A stretch of DNA of 64,000 nt from Sordaria brevicollis (lineage: Eukaryota; Ascomycota; Sordariomycetes; Sordariales; Sordariaceae): contig JAUTDP010000009.1 in assembly GCA_033439795.1 (NCBI GenBank), positions 2,170,001 to 2,234,000 on the forward strand, read 5' to 3'. The notes below the pieces were generated by a model. It was not told the DNA's origin. It did no database searches and saw only the letters and a program-made list of their open reading frames with translations. The position numbers were made by a program, and so were the translations under genes. Positions 12,405 to 22,401 of this stretch are shown piece by piece (the stretch's first letter is position 1; each line of letters begins with the position of its first letter).

Positions 12405-13735
12405 TTAGAACTTGAGAGCCTTGGGCTTCTCCCAGCTGAAGGACTGGTTGGTGCCGAAGTGGCCGTTCTTGGCGGTCTGGAGGTAGATGGGCTTGGCAAG
12501 GTCGAGCTCCTTGACGATGACACCGGGGCGGAGGTCGAAGTTGTTGCGGATGATCTCGACGAGCTCATCGGAGGTCTTGTCGGAGGTACCGTAGGTATCG
12601 ACGTAGATGGAGAGGGGCTCAGCGACACCAATGGCGTAGGAGAGCTGGACGAGGGCACGGCGGGCAAGGCCGGCGGCGACGAGGGACTTGGCGATCCAGC
12701 GGCCGACGTAGGCAGCGGAACGATCGACCTTGGAGAAGTCCTTGCCGGAGAAGGCACCACCACCGTGGGCACCCCAGCCACCGTAGGTGTCGACGATGAT
12801 CTTACGGCCAGTAAGACCGGCATCACCCTGGGGACCACCGATGACGAAGAGACCGGAGGGCTGGATCTATAGGGGGGAAGATGTGTTAGCGGATCTGCTA
12901 TCATGTCTAATCAGCAAGACATGGGCAACTTACGTGGTAGACGGTCTTCTCATCGAGGTACTTGGCGGGGATGGTGGTCTTGATGATCTTCTCAAGGATC
13001 TCCTTGCGGAGCTCCTCGGTGGTGATCTCGGGAGCGTGCTGAGCAGAGACGACGACGGTGTCGACGCGGAGGGGAACGACGGCGCCGTTGTCGTGCTTGT
13101 ACTCAATGGTGACCTGGGTCTTGGTGTCGGGGCGGAGCCAGGGGAGGGAGCCGTCGCGGCGGGCAGCGGACATGGCAGCGTTGAGCTTGTGGGCGAAGAG
13201 GAGGGTCAAGGGGAAGAGCTCGGGGGTCTCGTCGGTGGCATAGCCGAACATGATACCCTGGTCACCGGCACCGAGGTTCTCGAGGCGGTCGTCAAGGTGG
13301 AGACCCTGAGCGATATCGGGAGACTGCTCCTCAATGGCAACGAGGAGGTTGCAGGTCTTGTAGTCGAAGCCCTTGGAGGAGTCATCGTAGCCGATGTCCT
13401 TGATGGCGTTACGGACGACCTTCTGGTAGTCGAGCTTGGCCTTGGTGGTGATCTCACCGAAGACCATGATCATACCAGTCTTGGTGGCGGTCTCGCAAGC
13501 GACCTTGGAGAGGGGGTCCTCAGCCAAGCAGGCATCGAGGATGGCATCGGAAACCTGATCGGCGATCTTATCGGGGTGACCCTCACCGACGGACTCGGAC
13601 TGTTTGAAGAGCCGGTCAGCGATTGGTCCGGTCGTGGGCAGATGTATGCAGAGAGCCGGCGCGTGAACTTACGGTGAAGAGGAAGGTTCCCTCGTTGTAG
13701 TGCTTCGCACCGTTAACACCGTTGGTAGCGGCCAT
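12405..13735 (-). CDS. eth-1: S-adenosylmethionine synthetase (methionine adenosyltransferase)
   Basis: Makes S-adenosylmethionine from ATP and methionine in the cytosol, the methyl donor of the cell and also the cofactor of radical-SAM enzymes. Three exons: 13673-13735, 12934-13599 and 12405-12866, giving 396 aa, the usual family length of about 390-400. Introns are 73 nt (13600-13672) and 67 nt (12867-12933), with GTAAGT donors and GCTGAC and GCTAAC branch sites. The N-terminal signature GEGHPDK (about 26-32) holds the ATP/Mg-binding His and Asp. Also visible are [12 protein letters not shown] (the flexible-loop signature) and the glycine-rich GGGAFSGKD phosphate-binding segment. Third positions are strongly C-biased, as in highly expressed Neurospora genes. 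The start ATG sits in a CACAATGGC context. In Neurospora this is the ethionine-resistance locus eth-1; the match to that protein is from memory of the family, with no search run. Confidence 0.97.
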
Positions 13736-13752
13736 TGTGTCTGTTGTGATTT

Positions 13753-14177
13753 CTGGAAAGGGTTAGCAAAGTTGCCGAGGGAAAGAGACAGAGTCGTCGA
13801 GTGTACCAGGCAGTAAAAAGGGAGGTGTTGAGAGACAAAATGTGGCTTGAAGATGCAAAGTCAAGAGGACACGATCAACCAACTATGGTCTCTCGGGGGA
13901 AGATGATATACGGTCGAGGAAGTCCTGACGGCAGTAAAGAAAAAGAAGAGGTAAAGACTACAATCGCAAAGAGACACCTTTGCTGGTTCAAGCAAGATGG
14001 TGGTTTTTTCGACCAAGTAACGCGCACAATGGGGCTGCAATTGCCTTGGCCTTGCGATTGGGAATGTCCTCGAAACTTTTTTTTCGGAGGACGCGAATTT
14101 GACACGTGGGGGAAGGGCTCTTGGGCTTGGGATTGTTGGGGTTCGTCCTGAGTGAACGTGTGACTGGATTGACTCAC
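13753..14177 (-). other. Probable 5'-UTR intron of eth-1
   Basis: On the minus strand a GTGAGT donor at 14177 and a GCTAACCCTTTCCAG branch-acceptor ending at 13753 would remove about 425 nt, joining the leader 18 nt upstream of the eth-1 ATG. The acceptor with its branch site is textbook quality. The donor choice is less certain because other GT sites exist in the interval. Confidence 0.5.
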
Positions 14178-15676
14178 CTTCTGGTTGCGGCGAAGCAAAG
14201 GACAGAGGAAGCAAAACCTACAAGAGGGAATGAAGAGAAGAAAGGAGGAAAGAGGTTGAAGGCTAGGAAGGAGCGGAGTTTATGTGAAAGAGACGACGGG
14301 GGCAGGTGCGGGAGTATTTGAGGAATTTTGCAAGGCCAGTCGCGGACCCTGATGGAAAGGAGTGAGGCCGGGTCTCGGGCGCCCAGAGACGGGATGGCGG
14401 GGTAAGAGAAACTTGAACTCCGAATTGTTGTACAAAAATACTGCGGATAGCGCCAGGGCTGCTAGGAAGAAACAGGCAGGAGCGTGGGCGGGGCACTTCA
14501 CAATGGCGAATTATGCGCGGGGATTACGGCAAAAAAGATGGACCAGCTCTCCATTCTTGACTTTCACGTGTAGACACTAGCGATCTCGATATGGTCATCA
14601 ATGATAAACTGACAGCGGGAGAGCGGGCAGTTTTAGGAGGTTAGGACGAATGGAGGATCATGATCTTGTTGGGGGTTTTCGCTGGTGTCCGAATCGTGTC
14701 AGCCTGGCTTGAACTCAACATACCTCTACACTCCATGATGTCCGGTATCGCACATAATCCGGTTCCTTGCATGATAGACTGAATGCCTCGAAAAATATCC
14801 TCAGATTCGTCCTTTCCATTGGAAGGAATTGGACTTTCATGAACCACAGCAGCATGTCATCTGAACATTGAGCGCGGGACTCAGCGGCTCACAGCGGCCG
14901 ACGAAGTTGTCGAGTGTTCGGCCGACGTTAACCAGCGAATATTTTGTAGCGGGCCCGTCACGCACTCAGCCGGCCGGGTATCGTGTACCTCTGGCAGAAG
15001 TCTGGATGCAACCCAGGACCCGCTCTTTGGAGAAGGAGAAATTGCGCCATCGCACCCATCGCAGCCCTCTCGTCCGACAACTGTGGTGTCTTTTTGTCTT
15101 TGGGTGCCTTGCCCGGCGTGCCCTGCGCCCCTGCCAGCCCTGCCCGCGCATAGCTCCCAACTTTCACCGCATTTAACGCCATTGACATGCTGTGACCCCA
15201 CTGCGGGGCAGATACGGCAAAAAAATTGTCGAGGCGCGCTTCACTCGGCAGGCATATCCCGTGGCAATCGAACCTCAACGGTGCCTGCATCGCTATCAGT
15301 ATCAGTCAGTTATCGGTATCAGCAGTGGAAAGTTTGGCGATCAGAAGTGAGTGTCGAAGCAACCTTTTCGTCACCAGTCGCATCATTTCCCATTGACGGG
15401 CTTTTCCTTGTCACACCAGCACACAGCACCCATCCCGAGTGAAGAGAAGACTCGACGGCGATTCCACAAAGCTTCGAACCACACTTTGAGATCCGCGTAC
15501 CTATCCAATCCTACGGCGACATCACCCCGCGGTATCACCGTCGCACATCCATCAGGATTCAGGCCCGTCTCGTCAGACTGTCAGTAGGGCTGCAGCTTAG
15601 AATTGACAAGCAACCCCTCTCCACCCTCCATACACGAACATCCTAGACGTCGGGAGCATTACGACATATCGCAACC
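14178..15676. other. Divergent promoter region of eth-1 and GPN3
   Basis: About 1.5 kb between two divergent genes, holding both promoters and the distal leader of eth-1 on the minus strand. The plus-strand stretch from about 15240 to 15676 has the CA-rich character of a GPN3 leader. Open frames here (up to about 119 codons) show no domain and are rejected. Confidence 0.5.
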
Positions 15677-16653
15677 ATGAGCAAGTACGGCGTGATGGTG
15701 ATGGGCCCCGCGGGCGCAGGAAAGGTAGGCTAAGAAGCTTCCAGTCTTGTCAATAGCATTTCCCACTCTCCCCTGGATCACTAACAGGCGCCGTGTACCA
15801 GTCCACCTTTTGCGCGTCGCTTATAACACATCTCCAACTCAACCGCCGCTCGGCCTTTTACGTGAACCTCGATCCCGCCGCCGAATCGTTCGAACATACC
15901 CCCGATCTCGACATCAAGGACCTGATCTCTCTCGAAGATGTAATGGACGAGATGAAGCTCGGCCCCAACGGCGGCCTGATCTACTGCTTCGAGTTCCTCA
16001 TGGAGAATCTCGACTTTCTGACAGAAGCGCTGGACTCGCTGACGGAAGAATACCTTATCATCTTCGACATGCCAGGACAAATTGAGCTCTACACTCATAT
16101 TCCCATCCTCCCGACCCTCGTCAAGTTCCTCACAACACCCGGCGCCCTGGACATCCGACTGTGCGCCGCCTACCTGCTGGAAGCTACCTTTGTCGTCGAC
16201 CGTGCGAAATACTTTGCGGGTTCCTTGAGCGCGATGAGTGCCATGATCATGCTCGAAGTGCCACACATCAACATTCTCAGCAAGATGGACCTGGTCAAGA
16301 ACCAAGTCAGGAAGAAGGACCTCAAGAAGTTCATCACGCCGGATACCTCGTTGTTGCTCGACGACCCAGCAGATCTTGCCAGGAGAAAGGCCGGCGAGGA
16401 CACCACGGCGGATCAGTACGCCGATCCTCAGGACAAGAACGCCATGATGTCTGGCGCCTCGTTCAAGCGCCTCAACACAGCTGTCGCGCAGTTGCTCGAG
16501 ACCTTCAGCATGGTCAGCTACCTCAAGCTGGATTGCACCGATGAGGACAGTGTTGGGTCGATTCTAAGCTACATTGATGACTGCATACAATACCACGAGG
16601 CCCAGGAGCCTAAGGAGCTGAAGGACGAAGAGTTCGACGAGCCTGAAGAGTAG
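15677..16653 (+). CDS. GPN3: GPN-loop GTPase 3
   Basis: A small GTPase of the GPN family, needed with GPN1 and GPN2 for assembly and nuclear import of RNA polymerase II (known from yeast and human relatives). Exon 1 is 15677-15724 (16 codons). A 77-nt intron follows (15725-15801, branch CACTAAC, acceptor ACCAG), then exon 2 at 15802-16653, for 299 aa in total. The intron splits the P-loop GPAGAGK|ST (residues 10-18). The diagnostic Gly-Pro-Asn insertion is at 70-72 (MKLGPNGGLIY). FDMPGQIEL is the switch-II/G3 motif, and NILSKMDL is the G4 motif with Ser in place of Asn, as in GPN proteins. The C-terminus is acidic (DEEFDEPEE). A short first exon is easily lost in automatic annotation. The Pol II subunit gene rpb7 lies 5 kb downstream; the two are linked in function but probably not co-regulated. 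Confidence 0.95.
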
Positions 16654-17406
16654 CCGAGACAACTTCTGGAAGTGCTTGAAGGAGAGAAAGTTAGGTATCC
16701 AGACTGCAACCGGGGGATGGACGGATATAATTACCACAGGGGCAAAAATGTACAAGGGATTCTGCATAGCGACGGCGTCGGGAAAAAAATATACACACAC
16801 AAGTTTGGCTCAACAGAAAGGTTGAGTGAATGGGATATGGGAAGCAAAGCAAAAGCAAAAACGGTCTATATGATTCTTTTCCCACTTGACTACCCAAGTC
16901 TCATAAACCAAGTATTCCCAAAACGCAAGGTCACCGCCTGTAACGTTCATGCTCTCCAAGTCCTCCGTACCTCTCCAAGGTCGTAGTTCTTGTGGGCATT
17001 AAACTGACAGGAAACGCCGTAACGCCATGGCATATGCGATATTCCAACAGTTCCAACAACAGCTAACCAACCCTCCAACTTTTTTATCGTCATCGTATCG
17101 TCGTCATTTCGTCCGTAAAGCAAAAAGCCGCCCTGTTCTCTCTTCCTCCGCCAGGTATCGATTCTCCTCCTCTCCTCCCTCGCTCCTTTCCTTCCATCTT
17201 GGTCGCCATGATGGTCATCATCCAAGACACCTTCACCACGTCGCCTTTATCCTCCCTCCGATGACCCTCCATACCCTTCCGCTTAACCCTGACTTTCCTC
17301 CCATCCTCTTTCTGACCACAACATCCCCTTGTCCTCACCCATCCAGCACCCACATCCCCTTCCCTTTGACCATTGCCCATCCCCTTCCCCTCCTTCACCT
17401 CCCAAT
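16654..17406. other. Intergenic region between convergent genes
   Basis: The 3' flanks of GPN3 (plus) and the Apq12-like gene (minus) meet here. The part from about 17090 to 17406 is strongly C/T-rich on the plus strand, giving spurious Pro/Ser-rich frames. I see no gene in it. Confidence 0.5.
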
Positions 17407-18266
17407 TCAATTCCTCCCATCATACTTAGCATGTCCCCTCGCCTTATCCTGCGCCTCATACCTCTGCCACTCCGTCATGAAAAAATTCCACACCCCCACG
17501 CCATACCCACTAGCCTTGCCCAGCCAGAAAGTAGCATCCCTCGCGCTCTGCTCCAGTCCCCTCCTATAAACCCAGCTAGCCAAGGCAGCCATGCCAGCCC
17601 AAAACACCAGCGTGAAAGCCAACCTCGTGAAAAACATGAGAACCCTTCGCATCCAGGACAAAACCTGGAGGATCATGACGAGGACCAAGAGGATGGAGGC
17701 CAGGATGACGACGTCGGGCGAGGCGTAGATGTAAGCTGTCAGGCGCTCGATAAGCGGTTGGAGGATGGGGAGGAGGGTGGAGAAGAGGGCTTCGAGGGTG
17801 GACATGATGTGGCGTTTGAGGGTTTGGAGGGAGGAGTCGGGGGAGAGGAGGTGTTGGCGGAGAAGGGTTAGGTAGGGGTCTGGGAGGATTCCTAGTGAGG
17901 AGGAAGAGGGGGTTGTTAGCAAAGGGCCGGGATGGCTTGGAAGAAAAGGGACTGAGATGTGGTGGCTTTGTCGAGGGAAAGGGATGGGCTTTTGTGATGT
18001 TGCGGTTCGAGTCTTTGAGAGCTTATGAAGGGGACGGGATGTCGCAAAGGGCTTTAAAAACACGGTTGGGAGGTAAGAGAGCGCCAGTGTCAAAACAATC
18101 GCATCCAGCATCGCGACGTGGCGCTTTGGGCTGATCTGGCATCTTTGTGCTGGCTGGTGAAGATGGGACTGGATATCGAGTAATGCGACAGGTTGGCGCA
18201 AAAGGAAATAAACGTACCAGTGAGAAGCTGGAGAGCCCATTCAATGGGGAGGTTGAACGGATCCAT
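17407..18266 (-). CDS. APQ12: Apq12-like nuclear pore/envelope biogenesis protein
   Basis: Small membrane protein, 177 aa. Exon 1 is 18218-18266, encoding MDPFNLPIEWALQLLT plus one base. Exon 2 is 17407-17891. The 326-nt intron between them (GTACGT donor; GCTAAC branch and CACTAG acceptor) is longer than most in this window. After an N-terminal helix the protein has two adjacent membrane segments, VVILASILLVLVMILQVLSW and a second rich in F, L and A (LMFFTRLAFTLVFWAGMAAL), then a conserved-looking amphipathic tail with WLGKASGYGVGVWNFFMTEW. In yeast, Apq12 sits in the ER/nuclear envelope and affects pore assembly, lipid balance and mRNA export. The family call is by architecture and size. The intron is open in the frame of exon 2, so an internal start (near MLDAIVLTLAL) could give an alternative 5' end; I prefer the spliced form because of the good splice signals. 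Confidence 0.65.
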
Positions 18267-19520
18267 GATGTGTGATCTTTTGTCGCCGTGTGGCTTGTGT
18301 AGATTGGTCGATACTTAATCGCGAGATGTGCTCTGGTGTTTGAAGCTAGTATGTGAAATGCGATATGCGATTTCAATGTGTTGCTTTGGTGTTGCGGTGG
18401 TTCAAGTCAAATTGTGGTCGGGCATGGAAAACCAGCGACGGCAATGTTAACGATTTCGCGGAGGCGGGGCGGGGGGGCTTTTGGGGTTTATCTTATCAGC
18501 ATTGACCAGGCAACGGATGGGAATAAGTGGGGCTTTAGTTGTCCTCACCCCCCTCTCTTCCACTTGTCACTTTCTCAAACTCAACGAAGCTGCCCGAACT
18601 GCCTGATGGCGGCAATAGCGTTTGAGGCCCAATTTCATCGAAGATGAAAGGTAACCCCTCAACTGATGTGGAACCTCGGTACTACGTGTGCACATTTAAT
18701 GGGATCTAATGGGAGTCTTGTGTTTGAATATTTGTGCCTGATTGCGGCTTTCTTTGCAGCTTCTATAGGTAATCAGATGGTTTGTTCGATCGAGCTTCAA
18801 AGCTCTCTTCTTGGTGTACACGGCAGCCGGCGAATGGTCTTCGAGTGTATGCATATTCCAAATCTGCAAAGGGAGCCACTGTTGGCTCATGAATTAGATG
18901 TTCAAAGACTACTTGGCAGAGGATAGATATGCTCTGAAATATTGTTACTTCATCGTCATGAATTAGTTGCTCGCTCTTCATCAACAACAGCCACAAAAGA
19001 GCTAATATCTGTTTCATCCCCCACGAGGACTTTTACCGTTCCAAGGAGATCAGTGATCTCTACAGCTTATCTGGGGATACCGAACTCATGAGCTTCCTGC
19101 TCAATCATTATGATTTCTAATGTACAGTAAAGTCCATGAACTATCAAAACTCCGTCTCAAATCAGACGCTAACTATGTACTCCATGCAACGATCTGAACT
19201 TACATCGCAATCATCGTACCAAATCTTTGACAAACAGGTCTCGTGGTGTAGCCCTCATGACAGAGGTATGGACCATCGCAAACTCGGCTCAGGCGAGTTG
19301 TCCACAGTACTGTAAGACCATCAGAGGTACAGTTTTAAACGAGTTCGAGCCATATCTGCTTCAGCATGTCCTTGATGTAGTGACATCTGACATCTTAACC
19401 CCCAACATACATAGTCCCTAGCATACATCCAACTCTTTCCCTTTCCCTTCGGGGTATCCTCCTCTTAATCACACCAACTGGACGGACAGCAAAACAATGA
19501 CTCTGTTTCAACCCCCTCCC
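18267..19520. other. Gene-free interval
   Basis: Upstream region of the Apq12-like gene and 3' flank of the Mpo1-like gene. No open frame above about 90 codons and nothing recognisable on either strand. Confidence 0.5.
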
Positions 19521-20284
19521 TTATTGCGCCTTCTTCGCATTCCTGCTCTCCCTAAACTTGGCAATCTCAACCGCCACAGCCTTATCCACGCGCGTCTTGA
19601 GCTCCGGGCGGTAGCCCAGCATGAACAGCAGCTCCAGCCAGACGAACAGAGGAGCCAGGAAGATGGCCTGAAACAGGTTATCCAGCAGGGCCGGGGCGCG
19701 GCCCTCGAACTTGCCGTGGCCGAGGAACTGCGCCAGCCAGCTGACAATGTGGACGACGATGGCGACCTTGGTGGTCGTCACGGGGTCGGCGATGCGGAGG
19801 TAGTTGGTGTAGGCGCACGAGCCGAGGCAGATGAGCGCCAGGGCGGTGCCGGCGACGGGCTCGAGCAGGACGTAGAGGCCGCCCCATGTCAGGGCGGCGA
19901 AGGTGCCTAGGTTTGGCTCGAGGTAGGGGACCTGGAGCCAGGTGGGGAGGGTGAAGAATGGTCCGTAGTTGGCGGCCTGAAATATGAATGAGGCGTGTGA
20001 GAATGACTGGTGAGTTGACGAGATTGGAGACGAAGGGTTGGTTTTCATACAATTTCAAAGGCCGAGAAGAGGATTAGAGGTACACATATCATGTGGATGA
20101 TTACGTTAACGTGATTAGAGTGATAGGCACCATACTGTAGGTTGTGGAACAAGTTAGCTATGTGAATGAGAAGCACGGCGAAATGAATGAGACAAGCAAG
20201 GGTTGCCCGAGTAGTCAAGGTTGAGATCTCAGGTGAGGTAACAGAGCTTACAAAGGTGAGCTGTTTTTCTAGGTTGAGAGACAT
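19521..20284 (-). CDS. MPO1: Mpo1/YGL010w-like DUF962 protein (probable 2-hydroxy fatty acid dioxygenase)
   Basis: Three exons: 20252-20284 (11 codons), 20051-20134 (28 codons) and 19521-19976 (151 codons plus stop), giving 190 aa, the usual size. Introns are 117 nt (GTAAGC...CTACAG) and 74 nt (GTATGA...TTTCAG), both phase 0. Joined, the N-terminus reads LEKQLTF-YGAYHSNHVNVIIH, the family hallmark, with His at 16, 19 and 25. Later histidines occur in VVHIVSWLAQFLGHGKFEGR. In yeast, Mpo1 is an ER-membrane Fe(II) enzyme that removes one carbon from 2-hydroxypalmitate in phytosphingosine degradation, using conserved histidines; the same chemistry is inferred here. Four or so hydrophobic helices are visible, including one at ILFSAFEI and another near LLDNLFQAIFLAPLFVWLEL. 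Oddity: the first intron has no stop and is a multiple of three long (see findings). Confidence 0.9.
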
Positions 20285-21655
20285 GGTGAGAGTTGAGACT
20301 CGGATTTGGCAAGTATGATTATGTATGTCGGTTCTGTACAGGTAGACCGACGACCTTGAGGCTTATATGTGAATGGAAGGCGAGATCTCCCTCAGTTCCG
20401 TGAGACCCGAGACAGGAGAATGAGAGTGGATTGTCAAGACGAAATGAGTCGATGGCGAGCAGTGAGGAGGAACGAATCACTGCCACATGTATATGAAGAA
20501 CAATCAGGCAAAAGTTGCAGTGTTCTAGAAGCCAGAGGGCGCAGCTATAATGAAGACCAAAGACAGAGGAATGAACGGGATCTGGTGATGTCGAAGTCTG
20601 GTGTTCCACGTTCCGCGCATCAGGATATCCATCTTCTTATTCTCAGAGGGCTAAAAGCTATGCCTCGGATGTGGAGTCGCCTTAACAAAACAAGTTAAGG
20701 CTCTGGCCCACCCCCGCAACTTCATGACCACAGCGCTGTCGAGCGCTGACAGGCAGCGGACGTTCTTGTCAGTGCTCTTTTCATCCTTAAAATCACAAGT
20801 GAAAGGCCAACATCAAAAGTGGTGATTGGGAACTTGCTCTGGAGATGTGCTGGCGTTGTCCTTCAACTTCTTTAACAAATATTTCGAGATGTTTGCGCGG
20901 CGACGATTCATGCCTTTAGCTTCCTTAGAAGGTGCCTAGTTAGTGTCTCTTCGTCACATGCTAAAAGGGCATGAACCATGGCGCCTCGAGTCAAGCTCGC
21001 AGCTGCTTGAGGAACCAGACAATCTTGAAACTTCTTTTGTCAAGCTCGTCACAGATAGCAACGGGTATATTAAAGTCCAGTATAGCACCTTGGGCCTTTT
21101 ATATGGTGGAATCAAGCTCAGCCAAGGACTTGGTCTTCCGTGTTGAAGTTCGACACCACCAAATCCCGGCAGCGCCAAGACCGCTTCCGTATGGTCAGTG
21201 CTGTTCCTTGCAGGCTATGCACGGGCCATCCGCCCACTAAACGTCAAGGCAAGAGTGGCAGGCAAGGCAAGTTCCGACCCGCGTTTCGCGGCGGTCACTG
21301 TGTTCAAGGCTACCGCTTCCAGAACCTCCAACTCTTTGTTCCATCATAATCGACATCAGCCATTCTGTCAGCCTTGTTGTTCCCATCGCCAGTTATTTGG
21401 AGGGTACAAGTATTTATTTAAAAGCGCGTTACACCGGCATTCTTGCTGCCGAGTTTTGTTTTCACCCTGCCCAGACACGCAATTGTCCTTGCCCCCCAAG
21501 TCTCGACAACCCTGCTGCCGTCGCCGTCGCACTTCGACACGAGAGCCGCGCGAAGGCGTCCCGAGGCGCATACCCTTCTCCAGGGCCTCTACCGACGACC
21601 ACGACAAGACACGACTCGATACGGCGATTCGATCGAATAGAACCAATCAGTCACA
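20285..21655. other. Divergent promoter region of the Mpo1-like gene and rpb7
   Basis: About 1.4 kb holding the two promoters. The plus-strand part from about 21440 to 21655 has the C/A-rich composition of a leader and leads into the rpb7 ATG (CACAATG context). Overlapping open frames up to 163 codons at 21198-21689 end inside rpb7 in another frame and are not genes. Confidence 0.5.
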
Positions 21656-22401
21656 ATGTTCTTCCTACACAACCTCGAGCGGCGGGTAACCCTGCACCCA
21701 TCGTATTTCGGCAGGAACATGCATGAACTGGTCACGACCAAGCTCGTTAAGGACGTGGAGGGGACGTGTGCCGGTGACTACTACATCATCGCCATTATGG
21801 ATGCGTTCGACGTTAGTGAGGGTCGCATCCTCCCTGGAAACGGACTGGCCGAGTTTACTGTCAAATACCGTGCTGTGGTTTGGAGGCCGTTCAAGGGCGA
21901 AGTGGTTCGTCATGGCCCCAGAAAGTGTTTCTCGCTGCTGGCTTGGTTAGTCGTTCTAACGAAATCGTGGGCTACAACAGGTCGATGCCATTGTCTTCTC
22001 CATCAACCCTCACGGTTTCTTCTGCCAAGCGGGCCCCCTCTCGATCTTCGTTTCTTCTCACGTACGATGACGCCCGTGGTTTTTGTTTTGGCTGTGCCTA
22101 CATGGTGCAATGCCGTTGAGCTTGATCGCTGACAAGAGGGACTATGATTACAGTTGATGCCGGAAGAAATTCACTTCGACCCCAACGCGACGCCTCCTCA
22201 GTTCACCAACAACGCCGACATGGTTATCGAGCCCGGTACACACGTGCGCGTCAAGATTGGTGGTTTGAGAACGGAGTTGGGTGAGATGTATGCCATTGGC
22301 AGCATCAACGGTGATTTCCTCGGGTACGTACCATGTTCTATCGTGATGTGGTTATGCTGCTTTGTGTTAACCGGTCTTCCTTCAGATGTCTGCAAGCGTA
22401 A
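21656..22401 (+). CDS. rpb7: DNA-directed RNA polymerase II subunit Rpb7
   Basis: Subunit of the Rpb4/Rpb7 stalk of RNA polymerase II in the nucleus, which contacts nascent RNA. Four exons: 21656-21904, 21981-22061, 22154-22323 and 22386-22401, giving 171 aa, the length known for the yeast subunit. The N-terminal tip domain begins [19 protein letters not shown] and includes [10 protein letters not shown] and [20 protein letters not shown]. The C-terminal S1/OB domain runs from [20 protein letters not shown] to the end. Intron 1 uses a less common GTTCGT donor; the join GEV-VDAI matches the family. Intron 2 is GTACGA...TTACAG. Intron 3 is 62 nt, and the last exon is only 16 nt, adding the terminal CLQA after FLG. 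That last exon is the least certain part: it fits the frame, the splice sites and the expected total length, but no protein comparison could be run. Confidence 0.95.

Noticed and set aside
12459..13677. Long plus-strand open frames across the eth-1 region (137 and 296 codons)
   Set aside because: They are the antisense shadow of strongly codon-biased eth-1 exons; they read as Gly/Val/Asp/Leu low-complexity and cross the real introns.
17407..18240. 277-codon continuous frame through the intron of the Apq12-like gene
   Set aside because: It has no ATG in good context at its left end, and the strong donor, branch and acceptor signals support splicing to the short first exon.
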